Counted from the first letter of the stretch, positions 15,623 to 24,102 are shown. The stretch: DNA of 64,000 nt from Candidatus Saccharimonadota bacterium (GCA_017431725.1 JAFRKN010000017.1:62001-126000); one strand, 5' to 3'. Program-made: numbers and translations. The notes: a model not told the origin generated them from the sequence alone.

Positions 15623-16295
15623 AATTGTCGCTATCGTGGCTGTTTTTATACTTATTATTGCCGCTATCGTCGCCAGCATGAATAACAAACCTTCCAACGC
15701 TGAAAAAGTTTGGGACACCGCAATGTCCATCGGTAATCCCGATGCCAAAAACTATTTTATTATTTATTCAGATTTAGTTTGTCCCTACTGTATTGCTTTC
15801 GAAAACGCCATCGTTGAAAACGAAGAACAATTTCAAAAATATCTTAAAGAAAACGACATTCTTTTAGAAGTACGTTTGTCTGATTTCCTTTATGAATATG
15901 GCGAAACCAAACCGGAACATTCTCGTTATTCTGCCATCGCCACTTATTGTGCCAAAAACGAAGGTAAATTTTGGGATTATTACAACAAAGCTATCACTAC
16001 TGTCTGGAACGACTTCTTTAAAGATGCCGGCAAAGCTGCCTTCTCAAAAATGTCTAAATACGGACAAGAATACTGGACTGATATTGGCAAAAGCGTTGGG
16101 TTAGGCGAAAATTTTGAAAAATGTGTAGAAGAAAAAACTCCACTTGCCGAAATCGAACAAAATGCCGCCAAGACTGCCAAACTTGCCAACGGTATGCCAT
16201 TCTTTAAATTTAATAATTACACCAGCTCTGGGTTCGACCTCTCTTGGGGCTGGGAATATGTCCAGATGTATTTCCAGGCCGGTCTAGAAAGCTAA
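15606..16295 (+). CDS. Membrane-anchored DsbA-like thioredoxin-fold protein
   Basis: About 229 residues. An N-terminal membrane anchor (residues 3-25) is followed by an exported thioredoxin fold with the redox pair in SDLVCPYCIAFENAI and a cis-Pro-like NGMPFFKFNN near the C terminus. It likely forms or shuffles disulfides outside the membrane. The GTG start has AAAAGGAG 6 nt upstream; an ATG at 15576 lies 5 nt after a TATAAT box and would add ten basic residues, so both starts are possible. The gene overlaps the CxxC membrane gene by 17 bp. Secreted FISUMP domains here contain paired Cys and are possible clients. Confidence 0.78.
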   Translation: MKKILRIVAIVAVFILIIAAIVASMNNKPSNAEKVWDTAMSIGNPDAKNYFIIYSDLVCPYCIAFENAIVENEEQFQKYLKENDILLEVRLSDFLYEYGETKPEHSRYSAIATYCAKNEGKFWDYYNKAITTVWNDFFKDAGKAAFSKMSKYGQEYWTDIGKSVGLGENFEKCVEEKTPLAEIEQNAAKTAKLANGMPFFKFNNYTSSGFDLSWGWEYVQMYFQAGLES

Positions 16296-16298
16296 TAT

Positions 16299-17582
16299 CT
16301 AGTCATCAGCTTTCCAAATCTTCTGATCTTTTATACTTTCTGGTAGATAATTTTTATCAAGATGGAATCCTGACTCCCATTTTTGTCCTTTCCCGTATCC
16401 CAAATCTTTCATTAGCTTCGTCGGTGCATTTCGTAGCCAAATTGGTACTGACTCACCCGGAGTCTTTCTAGCTAATTCCAAAGCTTTATACCAAGCATCC
16501 GCCGAATCCCGATTCTTCTTTGATTTCGAAAGTGCAACACAAGTGTGCGCTAAAATCAAACCACTCTCCGGCATCCCCACTCTTTCCACCGCCTGAAAAC
16601 ATGCCGTCGCAAGGCCAAGTGCCCCATTCCCAGCCAAACCAATATCCTCCGAAGCAAATATTACCATTCGCCGCGCAATAAATTTTGGATCCTCTCCTGC
16701 TTCCACCATCCGCGCAAGATAATAAAGCGCCGCATCTGTATCCGATCCTCTCATTGATTTTATAAAAGCCGAGATTGTATCATAATGTTTATCGCCTTTT
16801 TTGTCGTAACCTGGCATCTTTTTTCCAGCCGCTTCTTCAACAATTTTTTCATCTACATTATTAGAAAGCGACAACGCCAACTCTAAATCTCCCAACGCAC
16901 TCCTCGCATCCCCTCCCGAAAGCTCCGCAATTAAATCCAAAGCATCTCCAGTTATGGAAGGATTATTATTGACTCTCGGGCCGCGTCCGGCCGGCCCGTC
17001 GCCACGGGCGGCCGGCGCTCGTCCTCGCGCTGCCGCGCTCCGGATTCCCTCGAGTTCAATAATAATCCCTTCCTTCTTACAAGTTCGCTTTAAAACTTTC
17101 AAAATCGCATCTTTCGATAACGGCGAAACTACTACCACGCGCGACCGACTAAGGAGTGGCGAAATCACTTCAAACGAAGGGTTTTCCGTCGTTGCTCCAA
17201 TTAGGGTAATCAAACCCGACTCTACATGTGGCAAAAATGCATCTTGTTGTGCTTTATTAAACCGATGAATTTCATCTACAAATAAAACCGTCCGTGTTTG
17301 TAAATTCCAGTTCAATTTTGCCCGTGCCACTACCTCTTCTACATCCTTTTTTCCTGCCGTTACTGCCGAAATTTCTACAAAATCCGCTTTAAATTCTTTT
17401 GCTAAAATTCTCGCTAGCGTTGTTTTTCCCGTTCCTGGTGGACCCCAAAAAATTAAATTTACCGGTTCGCCCTTTTTTACAATTTCCGTTAAAATTTTTC
17501 CATCACCAATAATTTCGTCTTGCCCCACCACCTCAGACAATTTTGTTGGCCTCATCCTCTCCGCTAATGGTACTCTATCCAT
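16299..17582 (-). CDS. rarA: Replication-associated recombination protein A (MgsA/RarA) with palindromic insertion
   Basis: 427 residues. AAA+ clamp-loader-like ATPase: LIFWGPPGTGKTTLARILA (Walker A), FVDEIHRFNKAQQDAFLPHVE (Walker B), GATTENPSFEV (sensor 1), LSGGDARSALGDLELAL (sensor 2), then the tetramerisation region with HYDTISAFIKSMRGSD and LARMVEAGEDPKFIARRM. It acts at stalled forks. About residues 170-209 are encoded by a GC-rich palindromic element (16956-17073) placed between the Walker and sensor 2 parts. They give an Ala/Arg/Gly/Pro-rich segment not seen in the family. The gene is convergent with the thioredoxin-fold gene, 3 bp apart. Confidence 0.93.
   Translation of the reverse strand: MDRVPLAERMRPTKLSEVVGQDEIIGDGKILTEIVKKGEPVNLIFWGPPGTGKTTLARILAKEFKADFVEISAVTAGKKDVEEVVARAKLNWNLQTRTVLFVDEIHRFNKAQQDAFLPHVESGLITLIGATTENPSFEVISPLLSRSRVVVVSPLSKDAILKVLKRTCKKEGIIIELEGIRSAAARGRAPAARGDGPAGRGPRVNNNPSITGDALDLIAELSGGDARSALGDLELALSLSNNVDEKIVEEAAGKKMPGYDKKGDKHYDTISAFIKSMRGSDTDAALYYLARMVEAGEDPKFIARRMVIFASEDIGLAGNGALGLATACFQAVERVGMPESGLILAHTCVALSKSKKNRDSADAWYKALELARKTPGESVPIWLRNAPTKLMKDLGYGKGQKWESGFHLDKNYLPESIKDQKIWKADD
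16956..17073 (-). repeat. Intragenic palindromic element, copy 2 (in rarA)
   Basis: Outer arms 16956-16980 and 17048-17073 pair with a few mismatches and bulges (GGAAGG-ATTATTATTGA against TCAATAATAATCCCTTCC). Core hairpin: CCGGCC (16987-16992) then CCCGT (16995-16999), loop CGCC, ACGGG (17004-17008), GGCCGG (17010-17015). Second hairpin: GCGC (17027-17030), loop TGCC, GCGC (17035-17038). The 79-bp interior differs from copy 3 at only five positions. It is oriented with the gene (minus strand). Confidence 0.9.
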
Positions 17583-17719
17583 ACCATATATAATATATTA
17601 TATTGTTATATCTTTCAATGTCCCTCTAGACTAAAAACTTAAACATTTTTATTAAAATTCTTTACAAATTAGAATTTTTTATGCTAAAATCAAATTAATA
17701 TTAATAAAAGGAGTTACAC

Positions 17720-18151
17720 ATGTTTAACACTTCACGTAGCTATGACTACTATTTAAATAGCAGCTCATCAACATCGGCTCTAGAAGGCGCTGGCATTTGG
17801 ATGATTATCGCAGCCATTCTAGCTATTATTGGCGGAATTTTAGTATATTTCTTATTTGTCAAAAGCAAAACCGAACCAAAAGGTAAATTTGCCAAATGGC
17901 TTAAAGATTTCTTAAGCTTCAAAGTTATGTGGATTGAACCAATCCTCAAGGTCGTTTATTATATCGCTACTATCTTTGTCATTCTCTTCTCGTTCACATT
18001 TTTGGCTCTAGGTGGAGTTGGTGTACTTTCTTTCTTCCTCTGCCTCATTCTTGGGCCAATTGGCGTACGTTTAGCCTATGAAATGACCATGATGTTCATC
18101 ATGATCTGGCGCAATACTCGTGATATCGCCGACAAAGTCGCTAAGAAATAA
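17720..18151 (+). CDS. DUF4282-like membrane protein
   Basis: 143 residues. After a Ser/Asn-rich start, three hydrophobic segments (about 25-47, 77-102, 103-125) frame the segment FLSFKVMWIEPILKVVYYIA and the C-terminal RLAYEMTMMFIMIWRNTRDI, which matches the layout of the DUF4282 family of small bacterial membrane proteins. The ribosome site AAAGGAG precedes the ATG, and an extended -10 (TATGCTAAAAT) lies about 40 nt upstream. A strong terminator follows at 18173. Function unknown. Confidence 0.65.
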   Translation: MFNTSRSYDYYLNSSSSTSALEGAGIWMIIAAILAIIGGILVYFLFVKSKTEPKGKFAKWLKDFLSFKVMWIEPILKVVYYIATIFVILFSFTFLALGGVGVLSFFLCLILGPIGVRLAYEMTMMFIMIWRNTRDIADKVAKK

Positions 18152-18172
18152 TATCTTTTGACAACAAAAAAT

Positions 18173-18194
18173 CCCCTCCCACGAGGGGCTTTTT
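18173..18194 (+). terminator. Terminator between the DUF4282-like gene and murI
   Basis: CCCCTC / GAGGGG stem with a CCAC loop followed by CTTTTTG. An A-run on the other side (CAAAAAAT) means it could also serve the convergent murI gene. Confidence 0.8.
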
Positions 18195-18209
18195 GTATAA
18201 ATTTTTTGT

Positions 18210-18854
18210 TCATTTTTCCACAAGCAATTTTAGCTCTTTTACCCTGTTAGCTACTCCAACATTCCCATCAATTAATTCCGCCTGTGGAAAAAATTTTTGA
18301 ATTTTAGACTTTATCAAAGAATAATGTGTGCAACCCAGCACCACACAATCATATTGAGACTCCCCAACTAAAATCTTTTTTAAAATTGCCTTCACATTTT
18401 GTCCTTTCTCAATCGCATCCGCAAGACCTGGACAAGCCAAAAGTGTAATATCTTGCCCAAGTTTACGATTATTTTTTAAAAGTTTTTCTATTCGTTCTGA
18501 TTTAATCGTTCCAGGCGTAGCCATTACCAAAACTCTTTTAGCGTCAGTTTTCGCGGCTAAGCGTATCGCTGGTTCCGTCCCCACAAATTTTATTTCTGGA
18601 TAAAGTTTACGTAAACGATTAATGCACTTGGCCGTAGCCGTATTGCAAGCAACCACAATGATTTTAGCCCCCCATTTTTTCAAACGCTCAACAATATCAA
18701 TCACTATTTCCATCAATTCACTATCTGTCTTTTCGCCATACGGACAATTCTTTGAATCCCCCACAAAAAGATATTCCTCATTCGGAAGTATTTTCTTTAT
18801 CTCTTCTAAAATAGTAGTCCCCCCTTTTCCCGAGTCAAAAACGCCAATCTTCAT
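18210..18854 (-). CDS. murI: Glutamate racemase
   Basis: 214 residues, shorter than the usual 250-280. It supplies D-glutamate for MurD. Motifs: GVFDSGKGGTTILEEI at the N terminus, VGDSKNCPYGEK, first catalytic Cys in VVACNTATAKC, GTEPAIRLA, and second catalytic Cys with VLGCTHYSLI. Both cysteines are present, so it should be active despite its compact C-terminal half. A TATAAT box (reverse complement of 18861-18866) lies 6 nt before the ATG with no ribosome site. Confidence 0.93.
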   Translation of the reverse strand: MKIGVFDSGKGGTTILEEIKKILPNEEYLFVGDSKNCPYGEKTDSELMEIVIDIVERLKKWGAKIIVVACNTATAKCINRLRKLYPEIKFVGTEPAIRLAAKTDAKRVLVMATPGTIKSERIEKLLKNNRKLGQDITLLACPGLADAIEKGQNVKAILKKILVGESQYDCVVLGCTHYSLIKSKIQKFFPQAELIDGNVGVANRVKELKLLVEK

Positions 18855-18860
18855 CAGCCC

Positions 18861-18875
18861 ATTATATGATATAAT
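18861..18875. promoter_or_regulatory. Back-to-back divergent -10 boxes of murI and the FNT gene
   Basis: The minus-strand TATAAT for murI (18861-18866) and the plus-strand TATAAT for the FNT transporter (18870-18875) are separated by 3 bp. Both polymerases would need overlapping DNA, so the two promoters should compete. Confidence 0.6.
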
Positions 18876-18904
18876 CTATAACAAATAAAGTCCTAAGGAG
18901 ATAA

Positions 18905-19660
18905 ATGCTGTCACCAAACGAAATTGCCAAAAAAACTATTGAAGTGGGAAAAACCAAAGCCAATCTCTCATCCGGCAAAATGTTACTTCTTGGCATTTTC
19001 GCCGGCATGTTTATTGCTTTAGCCGGAGTCGGCGCAACCTTTGGTAATGTTTATGGTGGGAAAATCTTAGGCGCTCTAATTTTCCCAGTCGGACTCATTA
19101 TGGTAGTCCTCGCTGGTAGCGAACTATTTACTGGCAATAATCTCATGATTATTCCCTGGATCAAAAATAAAATCACTTTTGGAAAATTACTTAAAAATTG
19201 GCTTCTTGTTTTCTTGGGTAATTTTATTGGTGCTTTATTGGTAGCCTTTTTAGTCACCTACAGCGGAGTCTTTGATAATATTTCTGAGTCCGTTATCGCC
19301 ACTGCCACCACTAAATCTAATCTCGATTTTCTTGAAGCCATTATGCGCGGCCTCTTTTGTAATTTTCTAGTCTGCATTGCTGTCTGGATGGCTTTTGGCG
19401 CTGAAACTATTTCTGGTAAAATTCTCGCCATTTTTGGGCCCATTATGCTTTTTGTCCTCTGCGGATTCGAACACTCTGTTGCCAATATGTTTTACGGTCC
19501 AGCTGGAATTTTTGTTGCTTTCAAAAATGGTCTCACGCCAGAAAATCTCAATTTCGGACTATTTTTACTCAATAATTTATTACCAGTCACTCTCGGCAAC
19601 ATCATCGGTGGCGCCGGCCTCGTCAGTATCGGATATTATCTCGCATATCTCAGAAAGTAA
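18905..19660 (+). CDS. Formate/nitrite transporter family channel
   Basis: 251 residues with about six hydrophobic segments and the FNT signature features: LAGVGATFGNVYGGKIL, AGSELFTGNNLMI and CGFEHSVANMFY, the last holding the conserved His of the pore region. The family moves small monovalent anions (formate, nitrite, lactate, hydrosulfide) as pentamers. In a fermenting organism with glycolysis and no respiration genes here, export of formate or lactate is plausible but not proven. Ribosome site AAGGAGATAA precedes the ATG, with TATAAT at 18870. Confidence 0.88.
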   Translation: MLSPNEIAKKTIEVGKTKANLSSGKMLLLGIFAGMFIALAGVGATFGNVYGGKILGALIFPVGLIMVVLAGSELFTGNNLMIIPWIKNKITFGKLLKNWLLVFLGNFIGALLVAFLVTYSGVFDNISESVIATATTKSNLDFLEAIMRGLFCNFLVCIAVWMAFGAETISGKILAIFGPIMLFVLCGFEHSVANMFYGPAGIFVAFKNGLTPENLNFGLFLLNNLLPVTLGNIIGGAGLVSIGYYLAYLRK

Positions 19661-19867
19661 ACAAAAAAGCTCCGTCTGGAGCAAATTCGTGGTGAGTCGG
19701 GAGGGGCTCGCATCGAGCGAAGCGAGATCCGATGCCCTACTTTTTATGCAATTCCGTCAGGAATTGGTGAGTCGGGAGGGGCTCGAACCCTCGATTCGAA
19801 GAACGAGGGTTCGCCAACAAAAAAAGCCCCATCTGGAGCAAATTCGTGGTGAGTCGGGAGGGGCTCG
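19661..19867. repeat. Array of duplicated tRNA-Lys 3' ends with palindromic spacers
   Basis: A direct repeat of about 50 bp occurs at 19661-19710 and 19817-19867, carrying the tRNA-Lys terminator hairpin plus the CCA end and T-arm; about 48 positions agree. A third, shorter copy (19765-19794) holds only the CCA end and T-arm. Between them lie hairpins: GCATCG/CGATGC inside copy 1's tail, AATTCC-GTCA-GGAATT before copy 2, and CGAACCCTCG/CGAGGGTTCG after it. A similar partial tRNA-Val tail with GTCG-CATCGA...CGAC follows at about 19942-19969. There is no gene in this stretch. Confidence 0.8.
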
Positions 19868-19923
19868 AACCCTCGACACCGGGCTTAAAAGGCCCGTGCT
19901 CTAACCAGCTGAGCTACCGACCC
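19847..19923 (-). tRNA. tRNA-Lys(TTT)
   Basis: 77 nt with encoded CCA. Acceptor GGGTCGG pairs with CCGACTC; the anticodon stem CGGGC/GCCCG holds loop CTTTTAA, so the anticodon is TTT. A weak hairpin and T-run follow the CCA on the minus strand. Confidence 0.96.
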
Positions 19924-20001
19924 AAATTGTTAATGATGGGCTTTTGCAGGAGTCGCATCGAAGATCCGACTGCTACTTTTTTGCGCACATCGCTAGATGT
20001 G

Positions 20002-20078
20002 TGGTGGGCGATACAGGAGTCGAACCTGTGACCTCGTCTACGTCAAAGACGCGCTCTAGCCAACTGAGCTAACCGCCC
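20002..20078 (-). tRNA. tRNA-Val(GAC)
   Basis: 77 nt with encoded CCA. Starts GGGCGGT; the anticodon stem CGTCT/AGACG holds loop TTGACGT, so the anticodon is GAC. It lies between tRNA-Lys and tRNA-Phe in the same orientation. Confidence 0.96.
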
Positions 20079-20086
20079 GCATCATC

Positions 20087-20162
20087 TGGTGGTTCCGGCT
20101 GGACTTGAACCAGCGACACAAGGCTCTTCAGGCCTCTGCTCTACCAACTGAGCTACAGAACC
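20087..20162 (-). tRNA. tRNA-Phe(GAA)
   Basis: 76 nt with encoded CCA. Starts GGTTCTG; the anticodon stem GAGGC/GCCTT holds loop CTGAAGA, giving anticodon GAA. It is first in the three-tRNA minus-strand cluster and is divergent from hisS. Confidence 0.96.
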
Positions 20163-20204
20163 GTAACTCTCCATATTATACCACACTTGTGTTATAATGA
20201 AAAC

Positions 20205-21500
20205 ATGAAAAAAATCAATACTGCTCCCATTTCTGGCATGCAAGAACTATTACCAGAAAACCAAGTCATTTTTAACAATCTCAAATCAAAAATTCTTCAT
20301 ACCTATAATCAACATGGCTTTTTCAATATCGAAACCCCAATTATTGACCGCACCGAAATTCTTTTTGCTAAAGCTGGTGGTGATACCGAAAAACAAATCT
20401 ACAAAGTCATCAAAACTACCGAGTCTGCCGACGAATCCGACCAAGCTCTCCGCTTCGATCACACCGTTCCTCTCGCACGCTATATCGTCGAACACGAAAA
20501 CAATCTAACTTTCCCATTCAAAGTCTCTCAAGTTGGTCGCAATTTCCGCGGCGAACGTGCCCAAAAAGGTCGCTTCCGCGAATTTTACCAATGCGACATT
20601 GACGTCATCGGTCGCAATTCTCTCCCCATCGCCTATGATGCCGACGTCGTCTCGACTCTCCTTAACACTTTCTTCTCTTTTAATCTTAATACCCCGATCC
20701 TCGCCCGCTTAAACAACCGCAAAATCCTCTCTGGTCTCCTAGAATCCTTAAATCTTCAAGCAAAATCAAAAGATATTTATAGCATTATCGACCATTCCGA
20801 AAAAGTCCCCTCCGAAAAAACCGAGGAAAACTTTCGCGAAATTAGCCTTTCCGACGAAAATATTTCTAAGCTTCTTGATTTTATCAATTTACACGGTAAC
20901 CGCGAACAAGTCATTAATTATCTCAATAATTTAAACATTACCAACCCTACTTTTATTGTGGGGGTTTCCGAGCTTAATCAAGTCATGGGACTCTTGGAAA
21001 ATATGAGCTTAAAAGAAAATATTGAAGCAGATATGAAAATCGTGCGTGGTCTCGACTATTACACCGGTACTGTTTTCGAATTTATCCTCCCCGAATATAA
21101 AAGTATTGGCTCTGTCTGTGGTGGCGGACGTTACGAAAATCTCACCGGCTATTTCACCGAACAACCTTTCCCTGGTGTTGGTGGCTCAATTGGACTAACT
21201 AGGCTATTTTATGTTCTAAATGAACATAAAATATTAAAAAATCAAGAACACGAACTCCTCGACTACGCTATTATTCCAATCTCCGAACACGAATATAAAA
21301 CCGCTTTTGAACTAGCCAGCAAATTAAGAAATAAAGATTATTATGTCACAGTCGTCCTCACAGACAAAAAACTTGCCGATAAATTATCCTATGCCACCAA
21401 AATTTCCAAAAATGGCATTGTCATCGGTGAAAACGAAGTCGAATCTCAACAATTTTATGTCAAAAATTTCATCACCGGCGAAACTACTAACCTCTCTTAG
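20205..21500 (+). CDS. hisS: Histidyl-tRNA synthetase
   Basis: 431 residues from ATG 20205; the upstream TTG at 20187 overlaps the promoter and is rejected. Class II motifs: SGMQELLPENQ at the N terminus, motif 2 in VGRNFRGERAQKGRFREFYQ, HisA motif VRGLDYYTGTVFEF, and GVGGSIGLTRLFY (motif 3), with a C-terminal anticodon-binding domain. It charges tRNA-His. TATAAT (20193-20198) ends 6 nt before the ATG and there is no ribosome site, so the mRNA is leaderless. It is directly followed by glyS. Confidence 0.96.
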   Translation: MKKINTAPISGMQELLPENQVIFNNLKSKILHTYNQHGFFNIETPIIDRTEILFAKAGGDTEKQIYKVIKTTESADESDQALRFDHTVPLARYIVEHENNLTFPFKVSQVGRNFRGERAQKGRFREFYQCDIDVIGRNSLPIAYDADVVSTLLNTFFSFNLNTPILARLNNRKILSGLLESLNLQAKSKDIYSIIDHSEKVPSEKTEENFREISLSDENISKLLDFINLHGNREQVINYLNNLNITNPTFIVGVSELNQVMGLLENMSLKENIEADMKIVRGLDYYTGTVFEFILPEYKSIGSVCGGGRYENLTGYFTEQPFPGVGGSIGLTRLFYVLNEHKILKNQEHELLDYAIIPISEHEYKTAFELASKLRNKDYYVTVVLTDKKLADKLSYATKISKNGIVIGENEVESQQFYVKNFITGETTNLS

Positions 21501-21529
21501 TTTTAAATCTATATGATATAATTAAAAAT

Positions 21530-22882
21530 ATGAAAAAGTTAGAAGATATCGTAAGTTTATGCAAACGACGCGGGTTTATCTTTCCGGGTTCCGATGTTTA
21601 TGGTGGTATGGCCGGAACTTGGGATTTTGGTCCACTCGGCGTCAGCCTCAAGAAAAAAATCATGGATGCTTGGTGGGATTATTTTGTCGAAAAGCGCGAA
21701 GATATTTATGGTATCGACGCCGCAATTCTCATGAATCCCAAAACTTGGGTTGCTTCTGGCCACACTACCACTTTTGCTGACCCTCTAGTCGAATGTAAAG
21801 AATGTAAAGGTCGCTTTCGCGCCGACAAAATTGCCAATGGTGTCTCCGAATCAGTTACTACTGAAGAATTTTTAAACACTCATACTAAATGCCCAGTCTG
21901 TGGTCAAGAAAATTGGGGGCCCATCCGCAAATTCAACATGATGTTTAGAACCCACGTCGGCGCCGTCTTACCAGAAGACAACGAAGAAAACAAAGAGCTC
22001 GCCGAAAAATCAATCGCCTATCTCCGTCCCGAAACTGCTCAGGGTATTTTTACCAATTACAAAAATGTCCTTGATACTCTCTACCCTGATCTTCCTTTTG
22101 GTCTCGCTCAACAAGGCAAAGCCTTCAGAAATGAAATCAGCCCTCGTGATTTTATTCTGCGCGACCGTGAATGTTCACAAATGGAAATTGAATATTTTGT
22201 GAATCCAGAAACTTGGGAAGAAAACTTCGAAATTATGCGCCAAATGGAGCACGATTTTCTCGAAAATATCATCAAACTCCCTCAAGAAAATATCCACGAA
22301 TTGGAAGTCTCAGCCGAAGATCGCGCCCATTACTCCAAGCGCACCATCGATTTTATGTTTGATTATCCTAACGGCCAAGAAGAACTTATGGGGCTAGCTT
22401 ATCGCACCGATTTCGATCTCAAAAACATCGAACACGAATCCGGCAAATCCATGTCTTACCGAGATAAAATCACTGGCGAAAGCTTTATTCCTCATGTTAT
22501 CGAACCATCCATTGGCGTTGAACGACTCTTTCTTGCTATTTTGTCTACAGCTTATACCGAAGACGAAATTAACGGCGAAAAACGTATCGTTCTCAAATTA
22601 CCCGAAAATCTCGCCCCTTTCCGTTTTTGCGTTTCTCCGCTTCTCAAAAACAAACCTGAACTCGTCGAAAAAGCTAGAACTGTCTACAAAGCTCTTCGCC
22701 AAAAATATCGTAATGTCACTTGGGATGACTCAGGCAACATCGGCAAACGCTATCGTAAACAAGACGAAATCGGCACTCCCAAATGTATCGTTATTGACTT
22801 CGACACTTTAAAAGACGATACTGTAACCGTCCGCGACCGTGACACCACCAAACAAATCCGCACTAAAATCGACGAGCTTTAA
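21530..22882 (+). CDS. glyS: Glycyl-tRNA synthetase (alpha2 type)
   Basis: 450 residues. The homodimeric type found in archaea, eukaryotes and many Gram-positive bacteria, not the alpha2beta2 form. Features: RGFIFPGSDVYGGMAGTWDF, a Cys pair region with VECKECKGRF and KCPVCGQENW (zinc-ribbon-like), YLRPETAQGIFTNYKN, motif 2 region FRNEISPRDFILRDRE, and HVIEPSIGVERLFLAIL, then an anticodon-binding domain. A TATAAT box (21517-21522) lies 7 nt before the ATG. Although it follows hisS by 29 bp, it has its own leaderless promoter. Confidence 0.96.
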   Translation: MKKLEDIVSLCKRRGFIFPGSDVYGGMAGTWDFGPLGVSLKKKIMDAWWDYFVEKREDIYGIDAAILMNPKTWVASGHTTTFADPLVECKECKGRFRADKIANGVSESVTTEEFLNTHTKCPVCGQENWGPIRKFNMMFRTHVGAVLPEDNEENKELAEKSIAYLRPETAQGIFTNYKNVLDTLYPDLPFGLAQQGKAFRNEISPRDFILRDRECSQMEIEYFVNPETWEENFEIMRQMEHDFLENIIKLPQENIHELEVSAEDRAHYSKRTIDFMFDYPNGQEELMGLAYRTDFDLKNIEHESGKSMSYRDKITGESFIPHVIEPSIGVERLFLAILSTAYTEDEINGEKRIVLKLPENLAPFRFCVSPLLKNKPELVEKARTVYKALRQKYRNVTWDDSGNIGKRYRKQDEIGTPKCIVIDFDTLKDDTVTVRDRDTTKQIRTKIDEL

Positions 22883-22947
22883 TTTTCAAAAAGTTAAAAC
22901 TTATCAAACATCTTATGCTATAATAAAAGCATAAAAGGAGATCTATT

Positions 22948-23493
22948 ATGGCTGAAAAGGCTGAAAAAAATCATAAAAATTTAATCATGTGGATTTGTGC
23001 CATCCTCGTCATCGCGGCAATAGTTATAGTTGCTGTAGTACTTGCAACGCGTGGTAGCGGAGCAATCGACGAATCTTATTTTAAATCAGACGACACTAAA
23101 TACGTTCTCACTGTAGACGCAGAAGATATGCTCACAGAGGGCGAAGAATATGTCCCCATCAAATCTCACTTAGTTTATTACTATTCTGGTAACGAAATTA
23201 CCAGTCTAAAATCTTATAATGAGTATGCCGATGCAAATACTGCCAAAGCCGCCTACGAATACTATCAAAACAACGTCAGTAACGAAGATTATAAAAACAT
23301 CGAATTAAACGGTAAATATGTTATCCTTACCGCTAACGAATCCGAATATGAAGGTACCACCGCAAACGATATCAAACAACAGCTAGAACTTATCGAAATG
23401 TACAAAAATATGGATTTTGACAGTATCGAAGAAGAAGACGCCACTATTGAACCAGAAGTCGAAGTCGACATCGAAGCAACAGAAGAAGAATAA
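22948..23493 (+). CDS. Membrane-anchored acidic exported protein, function unknown
   Basis: 181 residues. A short cytoplasmic lysine-rich start, one membrane helix (residues 12-34), then an external domain of mixed strands and helices with many Tyr and acidic residues, ending in a very acidic tail (EEEDATIEPEVEVDIEATEEE region). Ribosome site AAAGGAG precedes the ATG, and the extended -10 TATGCTATAAT lies about 30 nt upstream. A strong terminator follows. I do not recognise the family. A lipid-anchored or pilin role is not supported by any motif. Confidence 0.65.
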   Translation: MAEKAEKNHKNLIMWICAILVIAAIVIVAVVLATRGSGAIDESYFKSDDTKYVLTVDAEDMLTEGEEYVPIKSHLVYYYSGNEITSLKSYNEYADANTAKAAYEYYQNNVSNEDYKNIELNGKYVILTANESEYEGTTANDIKQQLELIEMYKNMDFDSIEEEDATIEPEVEVDIEATEEE

Positions 23494-23509
23494 TCCACCT
23501 AATCTCAAA

Positions 23510-23537
23510 AACTAACCCTGCAGGGTTAGTTTTTTTA
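23510..23537 (+). terminator. Perfect palindromic terminator
   Basis: A 22-bp perfect inverted repeat (AACTAACCCTG / CAGGGTTAGTT) followed by TTTTTTA, 17 bp after the stop of the acidic membrane protein gene and just before the ppa promoter. Confidence 0.9.
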
Positions 23538-23571
23538 TGATATAATATATCATACAATAAAGGAGAAAAAT

Positions 23572-24102
23572 ATGGCAGATTTTAATAAAATTTTAACACC
23601 CGGTGATTATGAAAAAAATGAACTCAACGTTGTTATCGAAATACCTACCGGTTCCAATCATAAAATCGAATGGGATCGCGAGCACGCTTGCTTTATGCTT
23701 GATCGCGTTGAACCTATTGCTTTTGCAAAACCCTGCAATTACGGTTTTATCCCTCAGACCCTCGACGAAGACGGCGACGAGCTCGACGTTCTCATGATTA
23801 CCGATCAACCCTTAACCACTGGCATTTGGATGAAAGCCAAAATACTCGGCGTCATGAAATTCGTTGATGGCGGCGAAGTCGACGACAAAATCATTTGTGT
23901 TCCCGCCGACGACCGTAATAATGGTGATAATTACAACAAACTAGCAGATTTGCCTAAACAGCTTCTAAAACAAATTGAATTTCACTTCAATCATTACAAA
24001 GACCTCAAAAAACCTGGCTCCACTGAAGTCAAAGGTTTCTTTGACACCGATGAAGCACAAAAAATTATTGCCGCCGCGATTAAGCGCTGGAACGACCGCT
24101 AA
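23572..24102 (+). CDS. ppa: Inorganic pyrophosphatase (family I)
   Basis: 176 residues. The soluble Mg-dependent enzyme hydrolyses pyrophosphate. Metal-binding motif DEDGDELDVLMI and the Lys/Tyr active site region KIEWDREHACFMLDR and CNYGFIPQT are in place. Ribosome site AAAGGAG lies before the ATG with TATAAT about 25 nt upstream. Its 3' end overlaps the convergent recO by 4 bp. Confidence 0.96.
   Translation: MADFNKILTPGDYEKNELNVVIEIPTGSNHKIEWDREHACFMLDRVEPIAFAKPCNYGFIPQTLDEDGDELDVLMITDQPLTTGIWMKAKILGVMKFVDGGEVDDKIICVPADDRNNGDNYNKLADLPKQLLKQIEFHFNHYKDLKKPGSTEVKGFFDTDEAQKIIAAAIKRWNDR

Noticed and set aside
19377-20031. Plus-strand frames across the tRNA-Lys and tRNA-Val region
   Set aside because: They run antisense through tRNA genes and repeated tRNA tails (VSREGLEPS-type artefact) and have no ribosome site.
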